DNA from: Rhodoferax ferrireducens
GTDB lineage: Bacteria; Pseudomonadota; Gammaproteobacteria; Burkholderiales; Burkholderiaceae_C
DNA length: 64,000 nt
Reading direction: 5' to 3'
Assembly (NCBI RefSeq): GCF_003347515.1
Contig: NZ_QEII01000324.1
Location: forward strand, 1 to 64,000
Below, piece after piece: positions 57,134 to 64,000 of this stretch. Position numbers and translations under genes: made by a program. Each line of letters opens with the position of its first letter. Position 1 is the first letter of the stretch. The notes below the pieces were generated by a model. The model made no database searches. It had not been told where the DNA came from and saw nothing but the letters and a program-made list of their open reading frames with translations.

Positions 57134-58598
57134 AAAGGTAGGCATACGCCGTTTGACAACCGGCGTGCCGGGACTGGACCAGCTCTTGGGCGGCGGGCTG
57201 CCTGAATTTTCGTTCAACCTGATTGCGGGCACGCCTGGCTGTGGCAAAACAACGCTCGCGCACCAGATGATGTTTTCTCTGGTCAACCCGAAAAATAAAG
57301 CCTTGTTTTTCACGGTACTCGGGGAGCCCGCTCTCAAGATGTTGCGCTATCAGCAGCAATTCCCATTTTTTGATATTGACAAAATCAATGATTCCATTCG
57401 CTTCGTTAACCTGTCTGCAGACCTGCTGGAAGGCGACTTTGCCCGTGTCCTGGTCCGCATTTCTGAAGAAGTAAAAGACTATGCGCCCAGCTTTGTCTTT
57501 GTTGATTCGTTTCGATCCGTCGTTCTTTCAGGAAAGCGAGAGGCACGGGGCGAGGCCGAGCTGCAGCGGTTCGTGCAAGAACTGGCCATGCAAATGACGA
57601 GCTGGCAGGCGACCACCTTTTTGATTGGTGAATATTTGTTGCCTGAATCAGAATCAAGCCCTGTCTTCACCGTGGCAGATGGAATTCTGTGGCTATCACA
57701 AAATTTGCATCACAACTCAATGATGCGAAAAATTCAAGTGATCAAGATGCGGGGTCAAGCCCAGGCGCCAGGTTTGCATACCTTTCGCATCAGTAACGAT
57801 GGCATTCGTGTTTTCCCGCGCGCCATCATCAAGGATGGCACGCCACCTGCGTCAGGTAGCAAGGAATCCACTGAAGAGCAGCGTGTGCCGATGGGAATTC
57901 CGGGCCTGGACGACATGCTGGGCGGCGGCTTGCCCGTGGGCTATTCGTTACTGGTTGTCGGGCCATCCGGCTGCGGCAAGACCATCATGGCGACGGAATT
58001 TCTTGCCGAAGGGGTTCGCCGGGGCGAGCCCGGCGTCATTGCGGCGTTTGAGAAGAGCCCCAGCCAGCTGCTGGGCAACAAGAAACTGTATTCACTGGTC
58101 CAGGCCGGCCAAGTGGGGGTGATCGACACGCGCTCCCTGGATTTGTCGATCGATGAGACCTTGCACGACTTGATCGAAATGATCAAAAAAATGAAAGCAA
58201 AACGTGTCGTCATCGACTCCCTGTCCGGATTCGAGCTGGCACTGGCACCCGAGTTCAGCGAAGATTTTCGCGGATCGCTGTACCGAATGATTGCCGAACT
58301 CACGGGCATGGGCATGACCGTATTGATGACCTCGGAACTGGAAGACCGCTACACTGATTTACGCTTCAGTCCATTCGGGAATGCCTTCCTCCCGGACGCC
58401 ATTATTGTGCAACGCTATATCGAAATCGCGGGCCAATTCAAACGCGCATTTTCGGTCGTCAAGGTGCGCGGCAGTCAGCATAGCAAGGACATTTGTTTGT
58501 TCGACATCACGGATGATGGCATCGTCATTGGCGCGCCTTTGTCTGAGTACGCGGGCATCATGACGGGTCGGCCCAGAGTCAGGCCATCGCCAGAGTGA
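57126..58598 (+). CDS. KaiC-like double RecA-domain ATPase
   Basis: A 490-residue protein from a GTG with AAGGAG upstream. Both KaiC domains are present with P-loops GTPGCGKTTL (residues 35-43) and GPSGCGKT (279-286), each preceded by GVPGLDQLLGGGLP or GIPGLDDMLGGGLP. The C-terminal KVRGSQHSKDICLFDITDDGI is typical. The catalytic EE pair of cyanobacterial KaiC is altered: TVLGEP in the first and AFEKS in the second domain. It is probably a signalling ATPase without a KaiA/KaiB clock; the next two genes encode its likely outputs. Confidence 0.92.
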   Translation: MNKKVGIRRLTTGVPGLDQLLGGGLPEFSFNLIAGTPGCGKTTLAHQMMFSLVNPKNKALFFTVLGEPALKMLRYQQQFPFFDIDKINDSIRFVNLSADLLEGDFARVLVRISEEVKDYAPSFVFVDSFRSVVLSGKREARGEAELQRFVQELAMQMTSWQATTFLIGEYLLPESESSPVFTVADGILWLSQNLHHNSMMRKIQVIKMRGQAQAPGLHTFRISNDGIRVFPRAIIKDGTPPASGSKESTEEQRVPMGIPGLDDMLGGGLPVGYSLLVVGPSGCGKTIMATEFLAEGVRRGEPGVIAAFEKSPSQLLGNKKLYSLVQAGQVGVIDTRSLDLSIDETLHDLIEMIKKMKAKRVVIDSLSGFELALAPEFSEDFRGSLYRMIAELTGMGMTVLMTSELEDRYTDLRFSPFGNAFLPDAIIVQRYIEIAGQFKRAFSVVKVRGSQHSKDICLFDITDDGIVIGAPLSEYAGIMTGRPRVRPSPE

Positions 58599-58602
58599 GC
58601 AA

Positions 58603-59745
58603 ATGATGGACGGCTGCCATGACGCAATTGATACAGACGGCGTAGAAGATATCAAGCGCAGGGAAGCCGCGGTCATCGCGGCTGAAGCGGACGTTCTAAG
58701 GCGCGATAAATTGGCCAGGGCACGCGAAGATGCCGTGCAACTGCGTGAAACTGCCGTCACGTCGCGCGAATGGAGAATTCGTGTGGCAGAGGCGTTGGAA
58801 GCGACGTCTGCCGACCACATGCTCAAACTGCAGCAAGCGAACTCACACCTGATCGTCGCAAGCATCGAAGCACAAAAACTGACTGAACAAGTTGAAGCCG
58901 CCAAAGTTCAGCTGGAGAACGCCAAAGTCGTCGCGGAAACCGCCAATCACGCCAAATCGGATTTTCTGTCCAGCATGAGCCATGAGCTGCGCTCCCCGCT
59001 CAATGCCATCCTCGGATTTGCCCAATTGATGGAGTCGGGTTCACCACCCCCAACGCCGACGCAAAAAGCCCGCATCGGCCAGATTCTCCAGGCCGGCTGG
59101 TATCTGCTGGAGTTGGTTAACGAGATCCTCGATCTGGCGTTGATCGAGTCCGGTACGCTGTCCCTGGCACTGGAGCCTGTATCGCTGCCCAACGTGTTGC
59201 TCGATTGCCGGGCGATGATCGAATCGCAAGCAGAAAAAAGCAGCATCCGCATCAGTTTTCCGCAGTTCGATGGCCCCTGTTTTGTCATGGCCGACCGGAT
59301 ACACCTGAAGCAGGTTCTGACGAACCTACTGTCCAACGCGATCAAATACAACCGCGTGGGCGGAACAGTTGAGGTCCGGTGCAGCGTGAGCACGCCAGAG
59401 CGCACACATATCAGCGTGCAGGATACCGGCGCAGGCCTGCCTGCGGATAAACTCGCGCAACTATTCCAGCCATTCAATCGCCTGGGCCAAGAAGCCAGCA
59501 ACGTAAAAGGCACTGGCATCGGTCTGGTGGCGAGCAAGCGGTTGATCGAGTTGATGGGGGGTGAAATCGGGGTGCAAAGCACGGTCGGGATGGGCAGCGT
59601 GTTTTGGTTCGAGCTGAACCGGGCGGTTGCACCCCTGCTAGCTCCTGGCGCAGACTCGCCGTTTATCTTGCTTCACGCGCGGGATATGGCGCTCGAATTT
59701 GCCGAAACGGTTTCCACGTCCGCAAACAAGGAAATCCACCAATGA
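58603..59745 (+). CDS. Histidine kinase with coiled-coil N-terminus, KaiC operon
   Basis: A 380-residue soluble kinase. Residues 18-110 are a coiled coil (KRREAAVIAAEADVLRRDKL, LQQANSHLIVASIEAQKLTE). HisKA has the acceptor in SSMSHELRSPLNAILGF, and HATPase has VLTNLLSNAIKYN, VQDTGAGLPADK and GTGIGLVASKRLIELMGG. No sensor domain or membrane segment is present, so the input is probably the KaiC-like protein. It starts 4 bp after that gene and overlaps the next by ATGA. No receiver-only gene lies nearby. Confidence 0.9.
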   Translation: MMDGCHDAIDTDGVEDIKRREAAVIAAEADVLRRDKLARAREDAVQLRETAVTSREWRIRVAEALEATSADHMLKLQQANSHLIVASIEAQKLTEQVEAAKVQLENAKVVAETANHAKSDFLSSMSHELRSPLNAILGFAQLMESGSPPPTPTQKARIGQILQAGWYLLELVNEILDLALIESGTLSLALEPVSLPNVLLDCRAMIESQAEKSSIRISFPQFDGPCFVMADRIHLKQVLTNLLSNAIKYNRVGGTVEVRCSVSTPERTHISVQDTGAGLPADKLAQLFQPFNRLGQEASNVKGTGIGLVASKRLIELMGGEIGVQSTVGMGSVFWFELNRAVAPLLAPGADSPFILLHARDMALEFAETVSTSANKEIHQ

Positions 59746-61496
59746 ATGCAAGTAAGGACCAAGGTGCTTCTGATGCCGATAAGTCAGCTCAATCAGATGT
59801 GTCGAATCAGCTCAATGAGCTGTTGCCGGCCGCAAGTCTCGAAGGCAGTATTGTGCAAAGGGAAAGCGCGGTCATTGAAGATGAAGCGGCTGTTCTAAGC
59901 CGTGAAAAACTGGCCACGGCAAGAGAAGATGCGGCGCATGTGCGCGAAAACGCGGCCGACATGCGTGAAGATGCGGCCCATCTGCGCGAGGGTGCGGCGC
60001 AGGCGCGGGAAGGCGATGCCCGCGTACGCGAAGTGGCCGCCACTTTGCGCGAGCAGGATATTCGCACCGCCAAGACGTTTCGGACAGGAACCGCCGACGA
60101 TCAGATAGCCATGTTGCAGCAGGCGAATGCAAACCTGGTCATCGCCAGCATTGATGCGCACAAGCTGACCGAACAAGTCGAAATGGCCAGAGTGCAACTG
60201 GATCACTTGGCGCATCACGATGTTCTCACCGATCTGCCCAATCGAATGCTGCTGCAAGACCGGCTTGGCCAGGCGATCGAGGTGGCTCGTCGTCAAGGCA
60301 GGCAACTGGCCGTGATGTATATGGACCTGGACCGCTTCAAACACATCAATGACTCCCTGGGACATGCTGTTGGCGACCAACTGTTGAAGTCGGTGGCACT
60401 GCGTCTGGTGGCTTGCGTGCGTCAGTCGGATACCGTCAGTCGCCAGGGTGGGGATGAATTTGTGGTGTTATTGCCCTTCATCGAACATGCAGAAGACGCA
60501 GCGCTCTCCGCGCAAAAGATGCTTATGGCGCTTGCGCTGCCGCACCGCATCGACGGGCAGGAACTCCATATCGGTGTGAGTATCGGCATGAGCATCTATC
60601 CCAATGACGGAATCGATGCGCCAACCCTGATCAAGTGTGCGGACACCGCGATGTACCACGCCAAGGAAAATGGGCGCAACAATTTCAAATTCTTCGAGCC
60701 GGACATGAATGCGCGGGCGGTGCAGCGGCAATCCACCGAGGCGAGTTTGCGCCTTGCTTTGGAACGGCAGGAATTTGTGTTGTATTACCAGCCAAAAATA
60801 AACCTCCAAAGCGGCAGAATTGTTGGCGTTGAGGCGCTCATCCGCTGGCAGCATCCAGAGCGTGGACTGTTGTCGCCCGCGCAGTTCGTGGCCATCGCCG
60901 AAGAATGTGGCCTGATTTTGCCGATCGGGCGATGGGTGTTGCGTGAAGCCTGTCTCCAGGCACAGGCCTGGCTGCGTTCTGGTTTGCCGCCCATTACTGT
61001 CGCAGTCAATACGTCCGCGGTCGAATTCCGCGCCAAGGATTTTCTCGACAATGTACGCACCACGCTTGAAGATACTCAGTTTGAGCCACGTTATCTGGAA
61101 CTCGAACTGACCGAAAGCGTCCTGATGCGGGATTCCGAGTTTACCGGTGCCTTGTTGCAGTCTATAGCGGATTTGGGCGTCAAGCTTGCGATCGATGACT
61201 TTGGCACCGGCTATTCCAGCCTGAGTTATTTGAGTCGATTTCCTATCAACACTCTGAAGATCGACCAGTCGTTCGTCACCCAGATGAACGGCAACCCTGA
61301 CGATGCCGTCATCGTCAGTGCCGTGATCAGCATGGGGAAAAGCCTCAAGCAACGCGTCATCGCGGAGGGTGTCGAAACACCAGAGCAGTATGCATTTCTT
61401 CGTGCACAGAATTGTGACGAGGGCCAGGGCTACTATTTCGGTCGGCCAGTGCCGGCCCAGATCCTTGCCACCTTACTGCAGCATGAAGTGGCCTGA
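59742..61496 (+). CDS. Coiled-coil GGDEF-EAL protein, KaiC operon
   Basis: A 584-residue soluble cyclic-di-GMP enzyme. Residues 40-115 form a coiled coil with seven-residue repeats of the type REDAAHV, RENAADM, REDAAHL. A segment MLQQANANLVIASIDAHKLT nearly matches one in the adjacent kinase. GGDEF (LPNRMLLQDRLG, DLDRFKHINDSLGHAVGD, intact GGDEFVVLL) and EAL (VEALIRWQHPERG, DDFGTGYSSLSYLSRFP) follow, so both synthesis and hydrolysis are possible. ATGA overlap with the kinase gene shows coupling. Confidence 0.92.
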   Translation: MNASKDQGASDADKSAQSDVSNQLNELLPAASLEGSIVQRESAVIEDEAAVLSREKLATAREDAAHVRENAADMREDAAHLREGAAQAREGDARVREVAATLREQDIRTAKTFRTGTADDQIAMLQQANANLVIASIDAHKLTEQVEMARVQLDHLAHHDVLTDLPNRMLLQDRLGQAIEVARRQGRQLAVMYMDLDRFKHINDSLGHAVGDQLLKSVALRLVACVRQSDTVSRQGGDEFVVLLPFIEHAEDAALSAQKMLMALALPHRIDGQELHIGVSIGMSIYPNDGIDAPTLIKCADTAMYHAKENGRNNFKFFEPDMNARAVQRQSTEASLRLALERQEFVLYYQPKINLQSGRIVGVEALIRWQHPERGLLSPAQFVAIAEECGLILPIGRWVLREACLQAQAWLRSGLPPITVAVNTSAVEFRAKDFLDNVRTTLEDTQFEPRYLELELTESVLMRDSEFTGALLQSIADLGVKLAIDDFGTGYSSLSYLSRFPINTLKIDQSFVTQMNGNPDDAVIVSAVISMGKSLKQRVIAEGVETPEQYAFLRAQNCDEGQGYYFGRPVPAQILATLLQHEVA

Positions 61497-61514
61497 CAAT
61501 TCGCCTTGCAAGCG

Positions 61515-62621
61515 TTATGGCTGGGCTGACGGTGTTTCGCTACTCGTCGTTTTCACATAGATGTGCCAGACCGCGATGAACATGGCCGCAATCGCGGGGC
61601 CCAAGACGAATCCGTTGATGCCAAACACCGCCATGCCGCCGAGGGTCGTGATCATCACCACGTAGTCGGGCATGCGCGTGTCCTTGCCCACCAGGATCGG
61701 CCGCAGCAGGTTATCGATCAGTCCGATAACGAGCATACCGTAGGCAATCAGCGCGACACCCTGCCAGATGGCGCCGTTCATGAGGAAATAAACCGCAACC
61801 GGCAACCAGACCAGGCCGGCACCGACGGCGGGCACCAAGGACAAGAAGGCCATCAACACGGCCCAAAGCAAGGCGCCGCCGACGCCGAGAAACCAGAACG
61901 CGAGGCCGCCCAGTGCACCTTGGATCGCTGCTACCAGCAGGTTGCCCTTGACCGTGGCGCGGATGACGGTGGTGAATTTGTTGAATAACTCGTGCTTGTG
62001 CGCGGGCGCCAGCGGGATCGCCTGGCGTACGGCACGCACCACATCGTCGCCATCCCGAATCAGGAAGAATGCGAGGTAAAAGGCGATGAAAAGGCTGGCT
62101 ACGAACTCAAAGGTGATCTGCCCGATGCTGAGCGCCTGCGTCGCGATGAACTGGCTGCCTTGCGTCAGCGCAGCGGCCAGCCGACGCTGCAGGGTGGCGA
62201 AGTTGACCAGCCCGAAGCGGTCGAGCAGCGACTGTATCCAGTCGGGCAGTGCGTTGAACACCCCGCGGAAATAAAGCGCCGGATTCAACTCGCCCGACTG
62301 CAGGCGCTCAAACAGAAGTGCCGCTTCATGTGCCAGCGCGGCGGTGATGAGCACCAATGGCAGAACGACGATGAGCAGCACGAACAGCAGCGTCACCAGC
62401 GCTGCCAGTGTGCGTTGCTTTTTCACCCGAGGCAGCAGCCGCCGGTACAAGGGCGTGAATAGCAAGGCGATGATGGCGCCCCACAGGATCGCGCCGTAAA
62501 ACGGCAACAGGATCCAGCCAAGGGCGAGGGAGACAGCGACCAGCAACAACGAAAGCGTCCTGTTCTCCAGGTAGGCTGACGGGTTTTCATCGGAAGGTTT
62601 CATCGGGGTTCTCGAGGGCAT
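61515..62621 (-). CDS. AI-2E family transporter
   Basis: A 368-residue inner-membrane protein with about eight helices. Features of the AI-2E/YdiK-PerM family are LLPFYGAILWGAIIALLFTPLYRRLLP near the start and FVASLFIAFYLAFFLIRDGDDVV. The C-terminal GLIDNLLRPILVGKDTRMPDYVVMITTLGGMAVFGINGFVLGPAIAA is diagnostic. Despite the name, family members move varied substrates, including sodium ions or signals. It converges on the KaiC operon. The start could also be the ATG six codons later. Confidence 0.9.
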   Translation of the reverse strand: MPSRTPMKPSDENPSAYLENRTLSLLLVAVSLALGWILLPFYGAILWGAIIALLFTPLYRRLLPRVKKQRTLAALVTLLFVLLIVVLPLVLITAALAHEAALLFERLQSGELNPALYFRGVFNALPDWIQSLLDRFGLVNFATLQRRLAAALTQGSQFIATQALSIGQITFEFVASLFIAFYLAFFLIRDGDDVVRAVRQAIPLAPAHKHELFNKFTTVIRATVKGNLLVAAIQGALGGLAFWFLGVGGALLWAVLMAFLSLVPAVGAGLVWLPVAVYFLMNGAIWQGVALIAYGMLVIGLIDNLLRPILVGKDTRMPDYVVMITTLGGMAVFGINGFVLGPAIAAMFIAVWHIYVKTTSSETPSAQP

Positions 62622-62675
62622 GCGGGGATCAGCACGGCCATCGTAGCAGTTCCTATGAATTTTCAGGTGTTTTCG

Positions 62676-62724
62676 GGCTCTAGCCCGCGTGCAATATGCG
62701 CAAGAAGCTATTTATCTGATAGCA
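62676..62724 (+). repeat. Dispersed 50-bp repeat, copy 5
   Basis: GGCTCTAGCCC, then GCGTGCAATATGCGCAAGAA and GCTATTTATCTGATAGCA. The hairpins GGGCT-CT-AGCCC and GCTAT...ATAGC are intact. It contains the stop and last codons of the gene at 62708-63124. Confidence 0.8.
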
Positions 62725-63124
62725 ATTCAAGACTGGTCAATAGTATGGCTTGGGCGTTTGACTGGGCCATGCCCGGCGAGTTTTGGGTTTGTAACAAGGC
62801 TTCGGCGGAAGCTCCCGCATTCAGCTGCGACCGACAACCTTCCCGCGCGCGCAGGCCGCTCAAAGTGTTGCAGCGCCAGGTCGCCTCGCTGTACACGGCT
62901 GTGGCTTTGTGCCTTAACGCGCTTTGTTGCACGGCCCCGTTCACGACCTGATAAAAGGCCAGCAGCAGACCGAAGGCTGTCAGGGTTGCCAGCATGCCCG
63001 GCCACAGCGGTGAGCGGACCCAGACGGGTAAGTGATACCACCACTGCAGCAGCCCGCATTGAAACGCCGTGAAACTGCCCGCGTCGCCGAACCACAATTT
63101 GAAGCTGGGGAAATTGTTGCCCAT
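62708..63124 (-). CDS. Hypothetical membrane protein, 138 aa
   Basis: One clear membrane helix lies at about residues 40-60 (PGMLATLTAFGLLLAFYQVV) after a tryptophan-rich start (LLQWWYHLPVWVRSPLW). The C-terminal 75 residues are polar, with two cysteines (RCNTLSGLRAREGCRSQLNA). CAGGAG precedes the ATG. The last codons (LLSDK, stop) are contributed by the dispersed repeat. No family recognised. Confidence 0.65.
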   Translation of the reverse strand: MGNNFPSFKLWFGDAGSFTAFQCGLLQWWYHLPVWVRSPLWPGMLATLTAFGLLLAFYQVVNGAVQQSALRHKATAVYSEATWRCNTLSGLRAREGCRSQLNAGASAEALLQTQNSPGMAQSNAQAILLTSLELLSDK

Positions 63125-63185
63125 GAGCTGGCTCCTGTTGCGGCCCGCGGTGCGCGGGCACGTGGATTACCTGTGAAGGGGGTTT

Positions 63186-63245
63186 TTACAGTACAAAAAT
63201 GATGAGAAGAATAATGATCAAGAGAGCGCCGCCACCGATATACAT
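63186..63245 (-). CDS. 19-aa hydrophobic peptide
   Basis: MYIGGGALLIIIILL-type peptide, almost entirely one hydrophobic helix ending FVL. GGAGATAAAT precedes the ATG. Peptides of the MYIGGG type are annotated in other betaproteobacteria next to stress genes. I regard it as probable; no function is known. The 298 bp from 63246 to the PRC gene hold nothing else that I can support. Confidence 0.5.
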   Translation of the reverse strand: MYIGGGALLIIILLIIFVL

Positions 63246-63543
63246 ATTTATCTCCATCGCGTTGCCCATCCTCAGTGAGGGTGTATCAGCACGCGCCGAT
63301 GAATTTATTTGAGCACGTCCAATCGCCGCCGTCTGTGCCCCAGCGAACGGAGCGTGCACTGAACAATCTTTGTGAATAGCCAGGCCGTGCCCGACCTGAA
63401 TGGATGAAACATTTCCTTACCCGGTTGCGTGGTTTGACGTACAGATCGCGGGGCGAAATTTCCCTAAAGTTGCCAGTGAGCATCGGCCCATGGGTACGGC
63501 GCTTAAGTCACTTATCGACACCGACTATTTATAGGAGATTGAT

Positions 63544-63987
63544 ATGAATTACGAAGAACGCGACACCTACGGTATGTACACGGTCAACGCCGCCGATGTT
63601 TCCGGATCCGATGTGCACAAAGGACCCGGCCCAGAACTGATGGGGGCCGACACGCTCATTGGCAATGACGTCTATAACCAGAATGATGATGATCTGGGCG
63701 ACATCAAAGAAATCATGCTGGATATGCGCACCGGCCGGGTGAGCTATGCGGTGTTGTCCTTTGGCGGCTTCCTCGGTATGGGCGATAAGCTTTTCGCTGT
63801 GCCGTGGAGCGCGCTGACGCTTGACACCGTGAACAAGCGCTTCTTGCTGAACGTGGAGAAGGACCGTCTGGAGAGTGCCCCGGGATTTGACAAAGACCAG
63901 TGGCCCAACATGGCGGACCCCTCATGGGAAAAGGGCATCCATGACTACTACGGGACAAAACCGTACGCAGACGATCTGCCCGGTTAA
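63544..63987 (+). CDS. PRC-barrel domain protein
   Basis: A 147-residue soluble protein with a PRC-barrel (GADTLIGNDVYNQNDDDLGDIKEIMLDMRTGRVSYAVLSFGGFLGMGDKLFAVPWSAL). The tail resembles other stress-linked PRC proteins (FDKDQWPNMADPSWEKGIHDYYG). AGGAGA precedes the ATG. Such proteins are often induced in stationary phase or osmotic stress and bind partners through the barrel; the specific role here is not shown. Confidence 0.88.
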   Translation: MNYEERDTYGMYTVNAADVSGSDVHKGPGPELMGADTLIGNDVYNQNDDDLGDIKEIMLDMRTGRVSYAVLSFGGFLGMGDKLFAVPWSALTLDTVNKRFLLNVEKDRLESAPGFDKDQWPNMADPSWEKGIHDYYGTKPYADDLPG

Positions 63988-64000
63988 GGCATTCGTCAGG

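Noticed and set aside
1..64000. CRISPR array or rRNA genes
   Set aside because: No regularly spaced identical repeats with unique spacers and no rRNA-like sequence were seen.

Overview
The window is chromosomal DNA of a betaproteobacterium. The SpoT/RpoZ/Gmk/YicC block, the Rph-RdgB-HemW block, a urease operon carrying a ureJ/hupE gene, and many GGDEF/EAL and transporter-kinase proteins suggest Comamonadaceae (Rhodoferax/Polaromonas-like). That placement is inferred from gene content, not from a marker-gene search.

Layout. 1-3388 is the end of an integrated island: the start of an IS3-type orfA, an unknown gene, a P4-like tyrosine integrase with repeated candidate arm sites, and a duplicated tRNA 3' end. 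3479-13974 is core housekeeping DNA: greB, spoT, rpoZ, gmk, yicC, a Ser/Thr kinase-phosphatase pair, rph, rdgB, hemW and a CBS protein. 14190-21838 is a complete-looking filamentous prophage. It is bounded by a 15-bp direct repeat, one copy of which is the 3' end of tRNA-Ser(TGA). It encodes a small serine recombinase, Zot, pIII-like, pVI-like, coat, ssDNA-binding and replication proteins, and resembles the phiRSM type of Ralstonia. 21924-26901 is a urease operon (ureA-hupE-ureB-C-E-F-G) without ureD. Divergent to it is an unusual NCS1-permease/histidine-kinase/receiver fusion with a LuxR-type partner regulator. 31894-43238 holds cyclic-di-GMP enzymes, a LysE exporter, a WYL regulator, a patatin, an MBL-fold lipoprotein and an RNB nuclease.

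43390-49801 is the most unusual region. pqqE, a 31-aa membrane peptide, a PuuD-like membrane protein, a SerC-like aminotransferase, a dihydroorotate-dehydrogenase-like protein, pqqA and pqqD lie on one strand, and several neighbours overlap. pqqB and pqqC are absent from the window. A convergent MoxY/MoxX-like two-component system follows. This may be a rearranged PQQ locus or a variant pathway that matures a PqqA-like peptide.

50091-56424 holds small envelope and stress-type proteins, a ribbon-helix-helix regulator with a PHB-depolymerase-type esterase, and a flavodoxin-UbiA fusion. 56678-61496 is a four-gene operon built around a double-domain KaiC-like ATPase. Its kinase and GGDEF-EAL partners share an N-terminal coiled-coil module. 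The window ends with an AI-2E-family transporter and small envelope proteins. A dispersed ~50-bp repeat with two small hairpins occurs at five places, plus one partial match. It lies near gene ends or inside genes.
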